Origin: Parahoeflea halophila
Lineage (GTDB): Bacteria > Pseudomonadota > Alphaproteobacteria > Rhizobiales > Rhizobiaceae
Length of the DNA: 64,000 bases
Direction: 5' to 3'
Assembly: GCF_900220985.1 (NCBI RefSeq)
Contig: NZ_OCPC01000003.1
Coordinates: forward strand, 434,001 to 498,000
Made by a program: the position numbers and the translations under genes. Shown piece by piece: positions 48,287-58,089 of this stretch. Position 1 is the first letter of the stretch. Each line of letters starts with the position of its first letter. The notes beneath the pieces were generated by a model that was given only the letters and a program-made list of their open reading frames with translations, was not told where the DNA came from and made no database searches.

Positions 48287-49207
48287 ATGAGCTTTTTTCC
48301 CGGAAGTGACCCGCAACCCGGCGATGCCCGCTCCTGTGACGCGGTTGAACACCTGATCATCCCTTCATCGCGCGATATCGGCGGATTCCCGGTCAAGCGG
48401 GCGCTGCCAACCGCGTGTCGGCGCATGGTCGGGCCGTTCATCTTCTTCGACCGCATGGGGCCGACGGTCTTGCGGGCCGCCACGGCGATGGACGTGCTGC
48501 CTCACCCGCATATCGGGCTTTCCACCGTCACCTATCTTTTTGATGGCGCCATCCGTCACCGTGACAGCCTGGGCACCGAGATGGTGATCAGGCCCGGCGA
48601 CGTGAACCTGATGACCGCCGGACGCGGCATCGTGCACTCCGAACGATCACCGGAAGAGCTGCGCGGCAGCGACATGCCGATTTCGGGCCTGCAGACCTGG
48701 CTTGCCCTGCCCGATCATCTCGAGGAAACTGACCCGGTGTTTTCCCACACCGCCACGACCGCCTTGCCCGAAATCACAGACAAGGGCGTTCATGCGCGCA
48801 TCGTGATGGGCAGTTTTGGCGGGTTGGCGTCTCCGGTGCCGCAGCATGTGGGCACACTCTATGTCGATCTGGCACTGTCGCCCTCGGTCTCGGCGCCGTT
48901 TGACGCCGACTGGGAAGAGCGCGCACTCTATCTGCTTGAAGGCGAGATCGAGATCGCAGGCGAGCGTTTCGGCCCGGACCAATTGCTGGTCTTCCGGCCC
49001 GGCGACGCCATCACCGTTACCGCCGGAGCGGCTGGTGCGCGGATGATGCTGTTTGGCGGCGACAGCATACCGACCAAGCGCCACATATGGTGGAACTTTG
49101 TCTCCTCATCGAAAGAGCGGATAGAGCAGGCCAAGGCCAAATGGCGCTCCGGCCGGTTCGACATCGTGCCGGGTGACGAGGACGAGTTCGTTCCATTGCC
49201 GGAGTGA
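48287..49207 (+). CDS. pirin family protein
   Basis: A 306-residue bicupin. Metal-binding histidines are in LPHPHIGLSTVTYLFDGAIRHRDSLG (His73, His75 and later His91 region) and a Glu comes in the next block; the second cupin is at about residues 170-270 (WEERALYLLEGEIEIAGERFG). Pirins act as quercetinases or as regulatory partners; the role here is unknown. GGGAGGAG precedes the ATG by 6 bases, one of the best ribosome sites in the window. The gene is not part of the usual deacetylase-xseB-dxs run; it sits 26 bases after xseB. Confidence 0.9.
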   Translation: MSFFPGSDPQPGDARSCDAVEHLIIPSSRDIGGFPVKRALPTACRRMVGPFIFFDRMGPTVLRAATAMDVLPHPHIGLSTVTYLFDGAIRHRDSLGTEMVIRPGDVNLMTAGRGIVHSERSPEELRGSDMPISGLQTWLALPDHLEETDPVFSHTATTALPEITDKGVHARIVMGSFGGLASPVPQHVGTLYVDLALSPSVSAPFDADWEERALYLLEGEIEIAGERFGPDQLLVFRPGDAITVTAGAAGARMMLFGGDSIPTKRHIWWNFVSSSKERIEQAKAKWRSGRFDIVPGDEDEFVPLPE

Positions 49208-49330
49208 AGAAGCATTCGCCCGCAGCCGGTGCGGCAACAGTGCAAGCCTACAAACGAGTGTCCCGGCGGTGGTACGGGTTTACAGGCGCAGCCTTCCGCG
49301 TTACCTCCAAACTACAGAGAGGTTTACTGC

Positions 49331-51262
49331 GTGACCCAAAACCCAAACACACCGTTGCTCGATACGGTTCATTATCCCGCTGACCTGAAAAATATCGACG
49401 ACAAGCTGTTGCCGGAACTTGCCGCCGAGTTGCGGGCCGAGATGATTGACGCCGTGTCGCGGACCGGCGGGCATCTTGGCGCAGGCCTTGGCGTGGTCGA
49501 GCTGACGATCGCCATTCACAAGGTGTTCGACACACCGCACGACCGCGTGATCTTCGATGTCGGGCACCAGTGCTATCCCCACAAGATCCTGACCGGCCGC
49601 CGCGACCGGATCCGCACGCTGAGACAGGAAAACGGGCTGTCGGGTTTTACCAAGCGCGCCGAGAGCGAATATGACGATTTTGGCGCGGGCCATTCCTCTA
49701 CCTCGATTTCCGCGGGACTTGGCATGGCTGTCGCAAGTCAGCTGCAGGACACGAAACGAAACGTGATCTCGGTGATTGGCGATGGTGCGATGTCGGCGGG
49801 CATGGCGTTCGAGGCGCTCAACAATGCCGGCGCGCTGGATGCGCGGCTGATCGTCATACTCAACGACAACGACATGTCGATTGCACCACCGACCGGAGCG
49901 ATGAGCGCCTATCTGGCACGGATGGCGTCGGGCCGGACTTATATGGGGTTCCGCGACTTCGGCAAGAAACTGACTGCCTATCTGGGCAAGAATGTCGACC
50001 GGGCGATCACCCGCGCCGTTGAACATGCCCGGGGCTATGTGACCGGCGGGACCATGTTCGAGGAGCTCGGCTTCTATCACATCGGGCCGATCGACGGGCA
50101 CAATCTGGACCATCTTCTGCCTGTCTTGCGCAATGTGCGCGACAACGGCGACGGGCCGGTGCTCATTCACGTGGTAACGCAGAAAGGCAAGGGCTACGCG
50201 CCTGCGGAAGCCGCGTCGGACAAGTATCACGGTGTGTCGAAATTCGACGTCGTCACCGGTACCCAGGCCAAGGCCAAGCCGAACGCGCCGAGCTACACGG
50301 CCGTGTTCGGCGAGACGCTGGCGCAGGAGGCGAGCCTCGACGACAAGATCGTGGCGATCACCGCGGCGATGCCGGGCGGTACAGGCGTCGACAAGTTCGC
50401 CAAGGTGCATCCGACCCGCACTTTCGATGTCGGCATTGCCGAACAGCATGCCGTGACCTTTGCCGCCGGGATGGCGACAGAGGGCATGAAGCCGTTCTGC
50501 GCGATCTACTCGACCTTCCTGCAGCGTGGTTACGACCAGGTGGTTCACGACGTGGCGATCCAGAAACTGCCAGTACGGTTCCCGATCGACCGGGCAGGGT
50601 TCGTCGGGGCAGACGGCGCCACCCATGCAGGCTCGTTTGATACCGCCTATCTCGCCTGCCTGCCCGGCTTCGTGGTGATGGCAGCGGCCGACGAGGCAGA
50701 ACTCAAGCACATGGTGCGCACCGCAGTCGCTTACGACGAAGGACCGATCTCGTTCCGGTATCCGCGCGGCGAAGGCGTCGGGGTGGAAATGCCCGAGCGC
50801 GGACAGATTCTCGAGATCGGCAAGGGCCGGATCATGCGCGAAGGCTCCAAGGTGGCGCTGTTGTCGTTCGGGACCCGGCTGGCCGAGTGCCAGGTGGCGG
50901 CGGAAGATCTCAATGCCGCCGGACTTTCGACCACGGTGGCCGATGCACGCTTTGCCAAGCCGCTCGATCATGACCTGATCCGGCAACTGGCACGGCATCA
51001 CGAAGTCCTGATCACCATCGAGGAAGGCTCCATCGGCGGATTTGGGAGCCATGTGCTGCAGTTCCTGGCCAATGAAGGCCTGCTTGACGGCGGCTTGCGG
51101 GTGCGGTCGATGGTGATGCCCGACATCTTCATGGACCACGCCTCGCCTGATGCGATGTATGCCCGTGCCGGGCTCGACCGCAAGGGCATCGTCGACACGG
51201 TTTTCAAGGCGCTGAACCCCGAAAACCGCGCCGAGGCGCAGGTTACCGTTTTGAAACCATAG
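49331..51262 (+). CDS. dxs: 1-deoxy-D-xylulose-5-phosphate synthase
   Basis: A 643-residue TPP enzyme, the first step of the MEP isoprenoid pathway. TPP motif: [18 protein letters not shown] to NDNDMSI; catalytic His in [13 protein letters not shown]; second-domain [10 protein letters not shown] and [19 protein letters not shown]. The start is GTG at 49331, supported by AGAGAGG about 9 bases upstream and by the family N terminus TPLLDxVxYPADL. The upstream in-frame reading from 49229 is not conserved. Together with ispH at 23.3-24.3 kb it supports MEP-based isoprenoid synthesis. Confidence 0.97.
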   Translation: MTQNPNTPLLDTVHYPADLKNIDDKLLPELAAELRAEMIDAVSRTGGHLGAGLGVVELTIAIHKVFDTPHDRVIFDVGHQCYPHKILTGRRDRIRTLRQENGLSGFTKRAESEYDDFGAGHSSTSISAGLGMAVASQLQDTKRNVISVIGDGAMSAGMAFEALNNAGALDARLIVILNDNDMSIAPPTGAMSAYLARMASGRTYMGFRDFGKKLTAYLGKNVDRAITRAVEHARGYVTGGTMFEELGFYHIGPIDGHNLDHLLPVLRNVRDNGDGPVLIHVVTQKGKGYAPAEAASDKYHGVSKFDVVTGTQAKAKPNAPSYTAVFGETLAQEASLDDKIVAITAAMPGGTGVDKFAKVHPTRTFDVGIAEQHAVTFAAGMATEGMKPFCAIYSTFLQRGYDQVVHDVAIQKLPVRFPIDRAGFVGADGATHAGSFDTAYLACLPGFVVMAAADEAELKHMVRTAVAYDEGPISFRYPRGEGVGVEMPERGQILEIGKGRIMREGSKVALLSFGTRLAECQVAAEDLNAAGLSTTVADARFAKPLDHDLIRQLARHHEVLITIEEGSIGGFGSHVLQFLANEGLLDGGLRVRSMVMPDIFMDHASPDAMYARAGLDRKGIVDTVFKALNPENRAEAQVTVLKP

Positions 51263-51358
51263 TCGTTTGCCCGATCCTAACCACGTCCCTTGGGCGTTCT
51301 GAAAGGTCCCTCTGCTAGTCTTTTTGCAGGGACAAAGGGACATCGGGACGTTTCGACA

Positions 51359-51820
51359 ATGGCGATCAACAGGATCAGGCGATGTCATGGGCGCGCGATC
51401 GCAGCGGCTGTACTTGTCGTGTCCGGCCCGACAACCCACGGCATGGCCGAGACCACACCAACCTATGACAAGCGCATTGAGGAAGCCGCAATCCGGATGC
51501 TGATTCCAAAGCTCGGAGACATGCGCGGAGGTCTGGAGCTCAAGTCTAACGAATATCTCAGACCGCTGGCAAACGAGACGGTGATCGAAAGCCCGCAAGC
51601 GGCCATGATCCCGACGCCGGTCGAGAAGCCGCGTCCCCCGGAAAGCCGTCGTGCGCCCAAGGATCGGAAGGTGATCACCAGCCGCCATGACAGCAAGGAT
51701 CTACCGACGGTAAAGGCCATACCAGCCCCCCAGAGCGCAAAACTGAATGAAGACCAGCCTGCCAAGCAGGCAGCTCCGAAAGCGGCGCGACGAAGCGAAG
51801 GCAGCTTTCTGTTCTTCTGA
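51359..51820 (+). CDS. small exported protein of unknown function
   Basis: A 153-residue protein with an N-terminal export signal (IAAAVLVVSGPTTHGMAE), a middle helix region IEEAAIRMLIPKLGDMRGGLELKSNEYL and a Pro/Lys/Arg-rich tail (VEKPRPPESRRAPKDRK ... SLQSAKL) that ends SEGSFLFF. No family is recognised; the tail looks disordered and positively charged. The ATG at 51359 has a weak ribosome site; a longer frame begins at 51290. It lies between dxs and tlyA, where many rhizobia have only a short gap. Confidence 0.55.
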   Translation: MAINRIRRCHGRAIAAAVLVVSGPTTHGMAETTPTYDKRIEEAAIRMLIPKLGDMRGGLELKSNEYLRPLANETVIESPQAAMIPTPVEKPRPPESRRAPKDRKVITSRHDSKDLPTVKAIPAPQSAKLNEDQPAKQAAPKAARRSEGSFLFF

Positions 51821-51892
51821 AGCCTGACCGGTAGACCAGCGGACGCACACAAAGCGCTTGCCCTCGTGCGGCTTCCGGGTCAAGACACTGTC

Positions 51893-52672
51893 ATGGCCGA
51901 CCCATCCTCGCATAGATTTTCTCAGGCCGGCCCCGAGCGGGACCGGCTGGACCAGATCCTGGTCCGGCTCGGCTATTACGAAAGCCGCTCGCGGGCGCGT
52001 GACGCGATTGCGCGCGGTGCGGTGATGGTGGATGGCAGGGCGATCACCAAACCGGGTGCCCTGATAAGCGGAACCGCTACCATCAGCCTTTCGGACCCTG
52101 CGCGGAACTACGTCTCGCGGGCGGCGCTGAAACTCAAGGCGGGGCTCGAGGCGTTCGGGTTCGATCCCCGCGGCCGGGTGGCGCTCGACATCGGGGCTTC
52201 GACCGGCGGCTTTACCCAGGTGCTGCTCGAACACGGTGCCGCCCACGTGCTGGCGGTCGATGTCGGCCATGATCAGTTGCATGCGAGCCTTGCCGAAGAT
52301 AACCGGGTGAGTAACCTCGAAAATCTCAATGCGCGCGAGCTCGGCCGGGATCACCTTCGCAGCCGGGAGATCGGCGCGGTGGTGTCGGATGTGAGCTTCA
52401 TCTCGCTGAAGCTGGCGCTGCCACCGGGACTTGAGCTGGCCGCTCCCGGGGCCTTTGCCGTTCTGCTGGTCAAGCCGCAATTCGAGGCGGGGCGACGGGC
52501 CATCGGCAAGGGCGGGCTTTTGAAAGATCCTGCGCAAGGACCGGCAATTGCCGAAGAACTGGCCGAATGGCTGGGCCAGCAGCCCGGATGGCGAGCTACC
52601 GGACCGATCCCGTCGCCGATTGAAGGCAGCGACGGCAACCATGAATTTCTTATCGGAGGCGTCAAAGCATGA
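51893..52672 (+). CDS. tlyA: TlyA-type 2'-O-ribose rRNA methyltransferase / hemolysin
   Basis: A 259-residue TlyA homologue. An N-terminal S4 RNA-binding domain (RLDQILVRLGYYESRSRARDAIARGAVMVDG, about 10-80) is followed by an FtsJ-type Rossmann fold with DIGASTGGFTQVLLEHGA (SAM site). Lys, Asp, Lys and Glu of the K-D-K-E tetrad are represented in SRAALKL, DVSFISL and LVKPQFEAG segments. TlyA methylates 16S and 23S rRNA in mycobacteria. The 3' end overlaps the next start (ATGA), indicating coupling. Confidence 0.93.
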   Translation: MADPSSHRFSQAGPERDRLDQILVRLGYYESRSRARDAIARGAVMVDGRAITKPGALISGTATISLSDPARNYVSRAALKLKAGLEAFGFDPRGRVALDIGASTGGFTQVLLEHGAAHVLAVDVGHDQLHASLAEDNRVSNLENLNARELGRDHLRSREIGAVVSDVSFISLKLALPPGLELAAPGAFAVLLVKPQFEAGRRAIGKGGLLKDPAQGPAIAEELAEWLGQQPGWRATGPIPSPIEGSDGNHEFLIGGVKA

Positions 52673-53928
52673 GCGCTCGGAAACTTGACATCACAAGGCT
52701 CGGCGGACAGGGCGACGGCATCGCCGAAACAGATTCCGGCCAGATTTTCGTGCCGTTCACCGTCCCCGGAGATGTCGTCACAGCGGGCGTCGAGAAATCC
52801 CGCGGGACGCTGATCTCGGTCCTCGAACCATCACCGGACCGGGTGACACCGCCCTGCCCGCATTTCGGCCCCGACGACGATGAAGCCGGATGTGGCGGAT
52901 GCGCGCTGCAGCACGTCGCCGATGGCACCTACCAGGACTGGAAGCGCGGGCTTGTGGTGGCAGCGTTGGACGCGCGCGGCATCACCGCCGAAGTTGCGCC
53001 GCTGGTGAGCTGCGCCCCGCACGCACGGCGGCGGGTGGTGTTTGCGGCGCGGCGTACCGACAAGGGCGCGATTCTGGGGTTCAACCGGGCACAGAGCCAT
53101 CACATCGTCGCCATCGAGACCTGCGTGGTCGCCACCACCCGCATCAGCCAGGCGCTCCCGGCATTGAGACGGCTTGCAACCGCCGTCGCGGTCGGCAGGG
53201 AGGCCTTTCGCATCTCCGTGCTCGACGCGGTACCTGGGCTTGATATTGCCGTGGATGCGCCGTTCAAGCTGACAGAGCAGGACCGGCTCAGGATCATCTC
53301 GGCAGTGCGCGCGGAACCACTGGCCACCCGGCTCACCTTCAATGGCGAGAGCCTGATCGAGAAGCAGCCGCCGGAACTCGAATTCGGATCGGTGACCGTC
53401 AACCCGCCACCCGGCGGTTTCGTGCAGGCGAGCAATGCGGCAGAGATGGTGATGGGCGATCTCGTCACCGGACATCTGAAAAAGTCAAAGCGGGTCGTGG
53501 ACCTGTTTTCCGGCTCCGGAACCTTCGCACTCAGGCTGGCGCAGCAATCTCACGTGCATGCGGTGGAGGCCGATGCGGCATCGCTCGCAGCCCTCGACAG
53601 GGCGGCGCGGCGGACGCAGGGGCTGAAACCGGTCAGCGTGGAAAAGCGAGACCTGTTCCGCCGCCCGCTGATGCTCTCCGAACTGAAAGCCTATCAGGGC
53701 CTGGTGTTCGATCCGCCGCGCGCCGGCGCGGAAGTGCAGGTGGCCGACATCGCCCGTTCGACAATCAAGCACATCGCCGCCGTCTCCTGCAATCCGGTGA
53801 CACTGGCGCGCGACCTCGAGATCCTGATCAAGGGCGGCTACCGGCTCACTTCGGTGACCCCGATCGACCAGTTCCTGTGGTCAAGCCATGTCGAAGTTGT
53901 GGCGCTTCTGGAACGGCCGAAGCGATAG
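52669..53928 (+). CDS. TrmA/RlmCD-type SAM-dependent m5U RNA methyltransferase
   Basis: A 419-residue uracil-5 RNA methyltransferase. An iron-sulfur site is likely from Cys63, Cys75, Cys78 and a later Cys in ETCVVA (C-x11-C-x2-C-xn-C). The methyltransferase domain has VVDLFSGSGTFALRLA and FDPPRAGAE, and the catalytic Cys is in AAVSCNPVTLARDL. The start overlaps the tlyA stop as ATGA, linking two RNA methyltransferases. Whether it acts on 23S rRNA (U1939 or U747) or tRNA U54 cannot be decided from the sequence. Confidence 0.93.
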   Translation: MSARKLDITRLGGQGDGIAETDSGQIFVPFTVPGDVVTAGVEKSRGTLISVLEPSPDRVTPPCPHFGPDDDEAGCGGCALQHVADGTYQDWKRGLVVAALDARGITAEVAPLVSCAPHARRRVVFAARRTDKGAILGFNRAQSHHIVAIETCVVATTRISQALPALRRLATAVAVGREAFRISVLDAVPGLDIAVDAPFKLTEQDRLRIISAVRAEPLATRLTFNGESLIEKQPPELEFGSVTVNPPPGGFVQASNAAEMVMGDLVTGHLKKSKRVVDLFSGSGTFALRLAQQSHVHAVEADAASLAALDRAARRTQGLKPVSVEKRDLFRRPLMLSELKAYQGLVFDPPRAGAEVQVADIARSTIKHIAAVSCNPVTLARDLEILIKGGYRLTSVTPIDQFLWSSHVEVVALLERPKR

Positions 53929-54014
53929 CAGGCCCCGCCACCCACACCAGAACCCCGCGCGAAATTATTGCGATAGGTCTGGAACAGTTTCATCCCCCAC
54001 CACTCCAAACGGAA

Positions 54015-54041
54015 AAGGCGGCTCATCTTGTGTGCCGCCTT
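54015..54041 (+). terminator. hairpin after the RNA methyltransferase gene
   Basis: Arms AAGGCGGC and GCCGCCTT over an 11-base loop, 86 bases after the stop of the TrmA-like gene. It is the first of two hairpins between the convergent genes. Confidence 0.6.
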
Positions 54042-54052
54042 GATCCGCGTGG

Positions 54053-54082
54053 GCTTGCGAGCGCTATTTGCCGCTCGCAAGC
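54053..54082 (-). terminator. hairpin after the chemoreceptor gene
   Basis: Perfect 11-bp arms GCTTGCGAGCG and CGCTCGCAAGC with an 8-base loop, 18 bases beyond the chemoreceptor stop on the minus strand. Together with 54015-54041 it forms a double terminator between convergent genes. Confidence 0.6.
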
Positions 54083-54100
54083 AGGTTGTTGCTTTCGGCT

Positions 54101-56200
54101 TCAGGCCGCGCGGCGGCCGGTTGCCGGTTTGTGGTTCTTGGTCGCAGCGGTACTGTCTATCCGGAAGCGCGACAGCAACTCGTTCAAGGACGCGGCCTCG
54201 GCCGCAAGCCCGTGGCTTGCCGCTGTCTGTTCCTCGACCATCGCGGCGTTTTGCTGTGTGCCCTGATCCATGGTGTTAACGGCGGTGTTGATTTCCTGCA
54301 GCCCGGTGGACTGTTCGCGGGCAGCGGTGACGATGGCCCTGATGTGGCCATTGATCTCCTGAACTTCCCGGACGATGACTTCCAGCGTCTCGCCGGTTTC
54401 GTTGACGAGAGACACCCCGCCCCTCACCTGCTCACCCGAGGCTGTGATCAACGCCTTGATTTCCTTGGCAGCATTGGCGGAGCGCTGGGCCAGTTCACGC
54501 ACCTCCTGGGCCACGACAGCGAAGCCTTTTCCGGCTTCCCCGGCGCGTGCGGCCTCGACCCCGGCATTGAGTGCAAGCAGGTTTGTCTGGAAGGCGATAT
54601 CATCGATGACACCGATGATGTTGGAAATCTCGCCAGACGATTTCTCGATGTCCTGCATGGCCTGGACCGCCCGGCTGACAACCTCGCCGGATTTCTCGGC
54701 ACCGCTTCGGGTGCGCGCCACAAGCGTTGCAACTTCTTCAGCCCGGGTCGCGGAATCCTTTACCGTCGTGGTTATTTCCTCAAGTGCAGCCGCGGTTTCC
54801 TCGACCGAGGCTGCCTGCTGTTCGGTGCGGCGCGCCAGATGATCGGCTGCATTGCGGATTTCGCTGGCGCCGGCGTTGATGGCCTTGGCGTTTTCCCCAA
54901 CGGAAGCCATGGCCGCGTTCAGCTTGGTGACGGAATCATTGAAGTCGATGCGCAGCCGGTCGAGGTCACCTTCGAATGGCGTGTCGATCCGGTGCACAAG
55001 ATCACCGTCGGACAGGCGGCCGAGGCCGTCGGCAAGCACCTTGACGATCTGCTGCAGGGCTTGCGCCTCGACCTGCTTGGCGTGTTCGCGCTCACGCCGT
55101 TCGCGCTCGGAAAGAGAGCGGTTCTCGTCCGCCTCGGCTTCCAGCCGGCGGCGTTCCAGCGCGTTCTCCTTGAAGACATCGACTGCGGCAGCCATGTCGC
55201 CGATCTCGTCGCGCCGGTTCTTGCCGGGAATTTCGGGCGTGAGGTCGCCGGAGGCAAGTTTGCCCATGACACCGGTCATTTCCGAGACCGGGCGAACAAC
55301 CATGCGCGACAGCAACAGGGCAAGCGCTGCGGTCATCAGAACAACGCCGACAATGGTGGCAATCAGGGCCGCGATGCGGAACGCGCCGACGCTGGCGAAA
55401 GCAAGGTCCCGGTCGATGACGACGCCCAGGTGCCAGTCGACCGAGTTCAGGCCGCTGATCGGCAGGAAGCTGACCAACACGTCGCGCTCGCCGAAGCTGG
55501 TCTCGCTGAGCGAGGCCGAAAGCTGCGGTGTGGCGGCCGGAAAAGCGTCGCCCAGCGTCTTGGTGACCAGCGCCGGGTCCTGGTGAACCAGGATCGTTCC
55601 CTTTCCGTTGATCAGGAAGGCAGAACCCTTGCCGCCCATGTCGACCGAGGCGACCATCTCAACCAGCGACTTGAGCGAGAAGTCCGATCCGGCGACGCCA
55701 AACAGGGCGCCGTCGCGCTTGACGGGAACGGCGGAGCTGATGATCAGATCGTTGCTGGAAGCGTCGTTGTAGGGGTCGGTCAGTACCGGTCCGTCGGCAG
55801 CAATTGCGTCCTTGTACCAGGGCCGCTGGCGTGGATCGTAGCCCTCAGGCAGGTCGAGCACCGGCCAGGTGATGAAGTTGCCGGCCTCATCTCCGACATA
55901 GGTTGAGAGAAATTCGCGGATCAGCACCGTGTTCTGCAAGTCAGCCTGGATCCCTTCCGCATCGGGCGCGCGGGCGGCGGCATCGGCGGCCAATTCGGTC
56001 AGCGCCAGCCGCGCGTTTATCCAGTTGGCAATGCTCTGCGCCGACTGCATACCGGTCGAGGCGATTTCTTCCTCGACCGCCCGGGTGGCGGTATTGCGCT
56101 GCAGGTTGTCGATGTAGAGGGCGAAGCCGGTAAATGCGGCTATCACCACGAGTGACGCCACCAGAAGAATGCGCGTCATGAGATTGAGACGACGTGTCAC
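54101..56200 (-). CDS. methyl-accepting chemotaxis protein, dCache type
   Basis: A 699-residue chemoreceptor. Helix 1 (about 10-30), a periplasmic dCache domain (about 35-270, with the [11 protein letters not shown] pattern at 122-132), helix 2 (about 274-297), a HAMP domain, a helical linker and a second HAMP-like segment, then the signalling domain with the canonical hairpin tip [43 protein letters not shown]. dCache domains of this type bind amino acids or similar small ligands; the ligand is not readable. The start is GTG at 56200 with AAGGA 7 bases upstream, not the ATG 168 bases further out. No CheR/CheB tether pentapeptide ends the protein. No other che genes are in the window. Confidence 0.93.
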   Translation of the reverse strand: MTRRLNLMTRILLVASLVVIAAFTGFALYIDNLQRNTATRAVEEEIASTGMQSAQSIANWINARLALTELAADAAARAPDAEGIQADLQNTVLIREFLSTYVGDEAGNFITWPVLDLPEGYDPRQRPWYKDAIAADGPVLTDPYNDASSNDLIISSAVPVKRDGALFGVAGSDFSLKSLVEMVASVDMGGKGSAFLINGKGTILVHQDPALVTKTLGDAFPAATPQLSASLSETSFGERDVLVSFLPISGLNSVDWHLGVVIDRDLAFASVGAFRIAALIATIVGVVLMTAALALLLSRMVVRPVSEMTGVMGKLASGDLTPEIPGKNRRDEIGDMAAAVDVFKENALERRRLEAEADENRSLSERERREREHAKQVEAQALQQIVKVLADGLGRLSDGDLVHRIDTPFEGDLDRLRIDFNDSVTKLNAAMASVGENAKAINAGASEIRNAADHLARRTEQQAASVEETAAALEEITTTVKDSATRAEEVATLVARTRSGAEKSGEVVSRAVQAMQDIEKSSGEISNIIGVIDDIAFQTNLLALNAGVEAARAGEAGKGFAVVAQEVRELAQRSANAAKEIKALITASGEQVRGGVSLVNETGETLEVIVREVQEINGHIRAIVTAAREQSTGLQEINTAVNTMDQGTQQNAAMVEEQTAASHGLAAEAASLNELLSRFRIDSTAATKNHKPATGRRAA

Positions 56201-56602
56201 GGCAAATCCTTCACCGATATGTTCCGGCACAACTGCACGCAGCTCGACAGACGCCGGTGCGGCCATGCTACGGAACCAAACTGTAAACAAACATCGAGTT
56301 TTCGGGCGAATACCATCCTGGCACCGCTGACGGATCCAGCGGATCACGCTGCTACTCGACCTATCCATTAGAATATCATTATTAATAGGCTGTGAATCAG
56401 AGACGCTGACTTTGCCATCTGTGCGATAAACTTATGGAACCGCCCAGAAAGACTGGCGGGGCACCTCCGTTGTGACAATAAACACCGACGCGGCGCTTTT
56501 GATCCCCCCCCCTTTGTCCACGCCATGGCTGCCGAAAGTTCCGGCAACGAAAAAGGCGGCGCACAGGGTGCGCCGCCTTTCCATCGTCCTCAGACGTAAG
56601 CC
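56201..56602. other. 402-bp gene-free region
   Basis: It holds the promoter side of the chemoreceptor gene, with an AT-rich patch near 56365-56390 (ATTATTAATAGG on the plus strand) as a promoter candidate. A C9 homopolymer lies at 56504-56512 and a strong terminator at 56552-56580. No gene was recognised. Confidence 0.5.
56552..56580 (-). terminator. intrinsic terminator of the exported hydrolase
   Basis: Perfect 12-bp arms AAAGGCGGCGCA and TGCGCCGCCTTT with a 5-base loop; the minus strand continues with TTTTTCG, a U-tract in the transcript. It lies 22 bases after the hydrolase stop at 56603. This is the most canonical terminator in the window. Confidence 0.85.
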
Positions 56603-57964
56603 TTATTCGCCGGCGTTCAATACTTCGTAACGAAGGCCCTTGGCAGTGCGGTTCTGGAAGCCGTGCCAGTGGGTGTGTTCGGGCTTGTTGGTGCCGTCAT
56701 CTTCCTTGGCCCAGACTCCGTCATTGGAGTTTGGCACCAGATCGAGGAAGGCTGCCTTGGACTCGTCGCCCTTGAGGTGCCGGTCGAGCCAGGCGGTGAC
56801 GAAATGCTGCGAGATGTTGTTCATCCGCACCGAGTCCCAGACCGCGTCATTGTAGTGCTCGGCCAGATTGAAGCCCAGTTCCTCGTCGACCTTGTCGGCC
56901 TCGGCTGGTGCCGGCATCGGGGCGCCTGCATTGTGGTTGGCGTTGTCAAAGGTCAGCAGTGCCCGGTCAACGCCGGTCGCACCCTGCCAGATAGCGCGAA
57001 CGCCCTTCTCGTAGCCCGAAACATCATCGATCGAACCGGCGATGAAGAGAGCCGGCTTCTCGATGCCCTTGAGGGTTTCGTCATCCCAGAAGTTGAGCAC
57101 CCTGCCCCAGGGGCCGAAGGCGACGATGGTCTTGACGCGCGGATCAGGCAGCGCGTTGTGGCTGTCGGAACCGCTGAGATGAACGCCGAGCGTACCGTGC
57201 GGGCCGCCCCAGCTGTAGTCGACGGCGGTTTGGGTGACGCCTCCGCCAGCACTGATGATCGCTCCATAGCCACCCATGGAATAACCGACTATGGCGGCAT
57301 TGCCGGCATCGACGAGACCGTTCAGGAAATTGCCCTCCTCATCGGCGAGGCCGGCAATTTCATCGAGCACGAATTTCTGGTCGATCGAGCGGTTGACCAG
57401 GGTGGAGCCAAAGGCGGCCTTGGTGCGATATGTCGAATCGGTGTGGTCGATCGAGGCGACGACATAGCCCTTCGAGGCGAGATTTTCGGCCAAGTGCGAA
57501 AGCAGGAAGCGGTTGCCCGGATAGCCATGCGAAATGATGACCAGCGGGAACGCCTCGGTGGCTGCCAGAGGCGCCGCGTCGCGCATGGCTTGGCCAACCA
57601 GCGTGACCTCGGTCTTGCCGTCGCGGAGAAACGCCTTGAACTCCTGCGAGCCTTCGGCCGCACTGTCGGCCGGATACCAGACCTCGACCGTCAACGGACG
57701 ATCATAACGTGGCCATTCGGCAGGCTTCTCGGCTGCGGGGTCGATGGCGAGAATATCAATCTGGTCCGGGTTGACCATTTCCAGCGTGCGGACGCCAACC
57801 CTGTGCTCGCCATAGGCGGAGAGTTCGGGCGCATCATGGCGCTGCGTGTCGATCCGGTTGGTGGCAGGCGCAGGCGCGCCTTCGTGGCTGGCGGCCTGAG
57901 CAGTCCCTGTAAAGGTTGCAATTGTCATGGCCGAAGCCGCAATGAGTAGCGAAAATTTGAACAT
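56603..57964 (-). CDS. exported alpha/beta hydrolase
   Basis: A 453-residue alpha/beta hydrolase with a signal peptide ending near AQAAS (residue 25). The nucleophile elbow GYSMGG places Ser229; SHGYPGNRF at about 145 carries the oxyanion region, and the C-terminal NHNAGAP region supplies the likely His. The family resembles dienelactone hydrolase and plant chlorophyllase/PAF-acetylhydrolase-type esterases. GAAAGGTG precedes the ATG at 57964. The frame stays open far upstream to 58579, but those bases lie in the enoyl-CoA hydratase gene, so the extension is not real. It ends in a classic terminator. Confidence 0.85.
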   Translation of the reverse strand: MFKFSLLIAASAMTIATFTGTAQAASHEGAPAPATNRIDTQRHDAPELSAYGEHRVGVRTLEMVNPDQIDILAIDPAAEKPAEWPRYDRPLTVEVWYPADSAAEGSQEFKAFLRDGKTEVTLVGQAMRDAAPLAATEAFPLVIISHGYPGNRFLLSHLAENLASKGYVVASIDHTDSTYRTKAAFGSTLVNRSIDQKFVLDEIAGLADEEGNFLNGLVDAGNAAIVGYSMGGYGAIISAGGGVTQTAVDYSWGGPHGTLGVHLSGSDSHNALPDPRVKTIVAFGPWGRVLNFWDDETLKGIEKPALFIAGSIDDVSGYEKGVRAIWQGATGVDRALLTFDNANHNAGAPMPAPAEADKVDEELGFNLAEHYNDAVWDSVRMNNISQHFVTAWLDRHLKGDESKAAFLDLVPNSNDGVWAKEDDGTNKPEHTHWHGFQNRTAKGLRYEVLNAGE

Positions 57965-58089
57965 GGAACACCTTTCATATCTACGTTCCCAACCTGCGGC
58001 AATTGCATCACCGGCAGGCCCTCCCAACGAATATGCGACGCTAACGCAGCGCGCCGCGCGGCACCAGATCAATACTGAACAATAATCGG

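Noticed and set aside
49301-51688. Long frame (795 codons) on the minus strand across dxs
   Set aside because: Antisense of dxs, with no family features; the dxs frame has complete motifs.
54068-55906. Long plus-strand frame across the chemoreceptor
   Set aside because: Shadow of the chemoreceptor gene; repeated Gly/Arg-rich text without domains.
56504-56512. C9 homopolymer as a phase-variation tract
   Set aside because: It is more than 300 bases from the chemoreceptor start and behind the hydrolase terminator; no gene would be switched by length changes.
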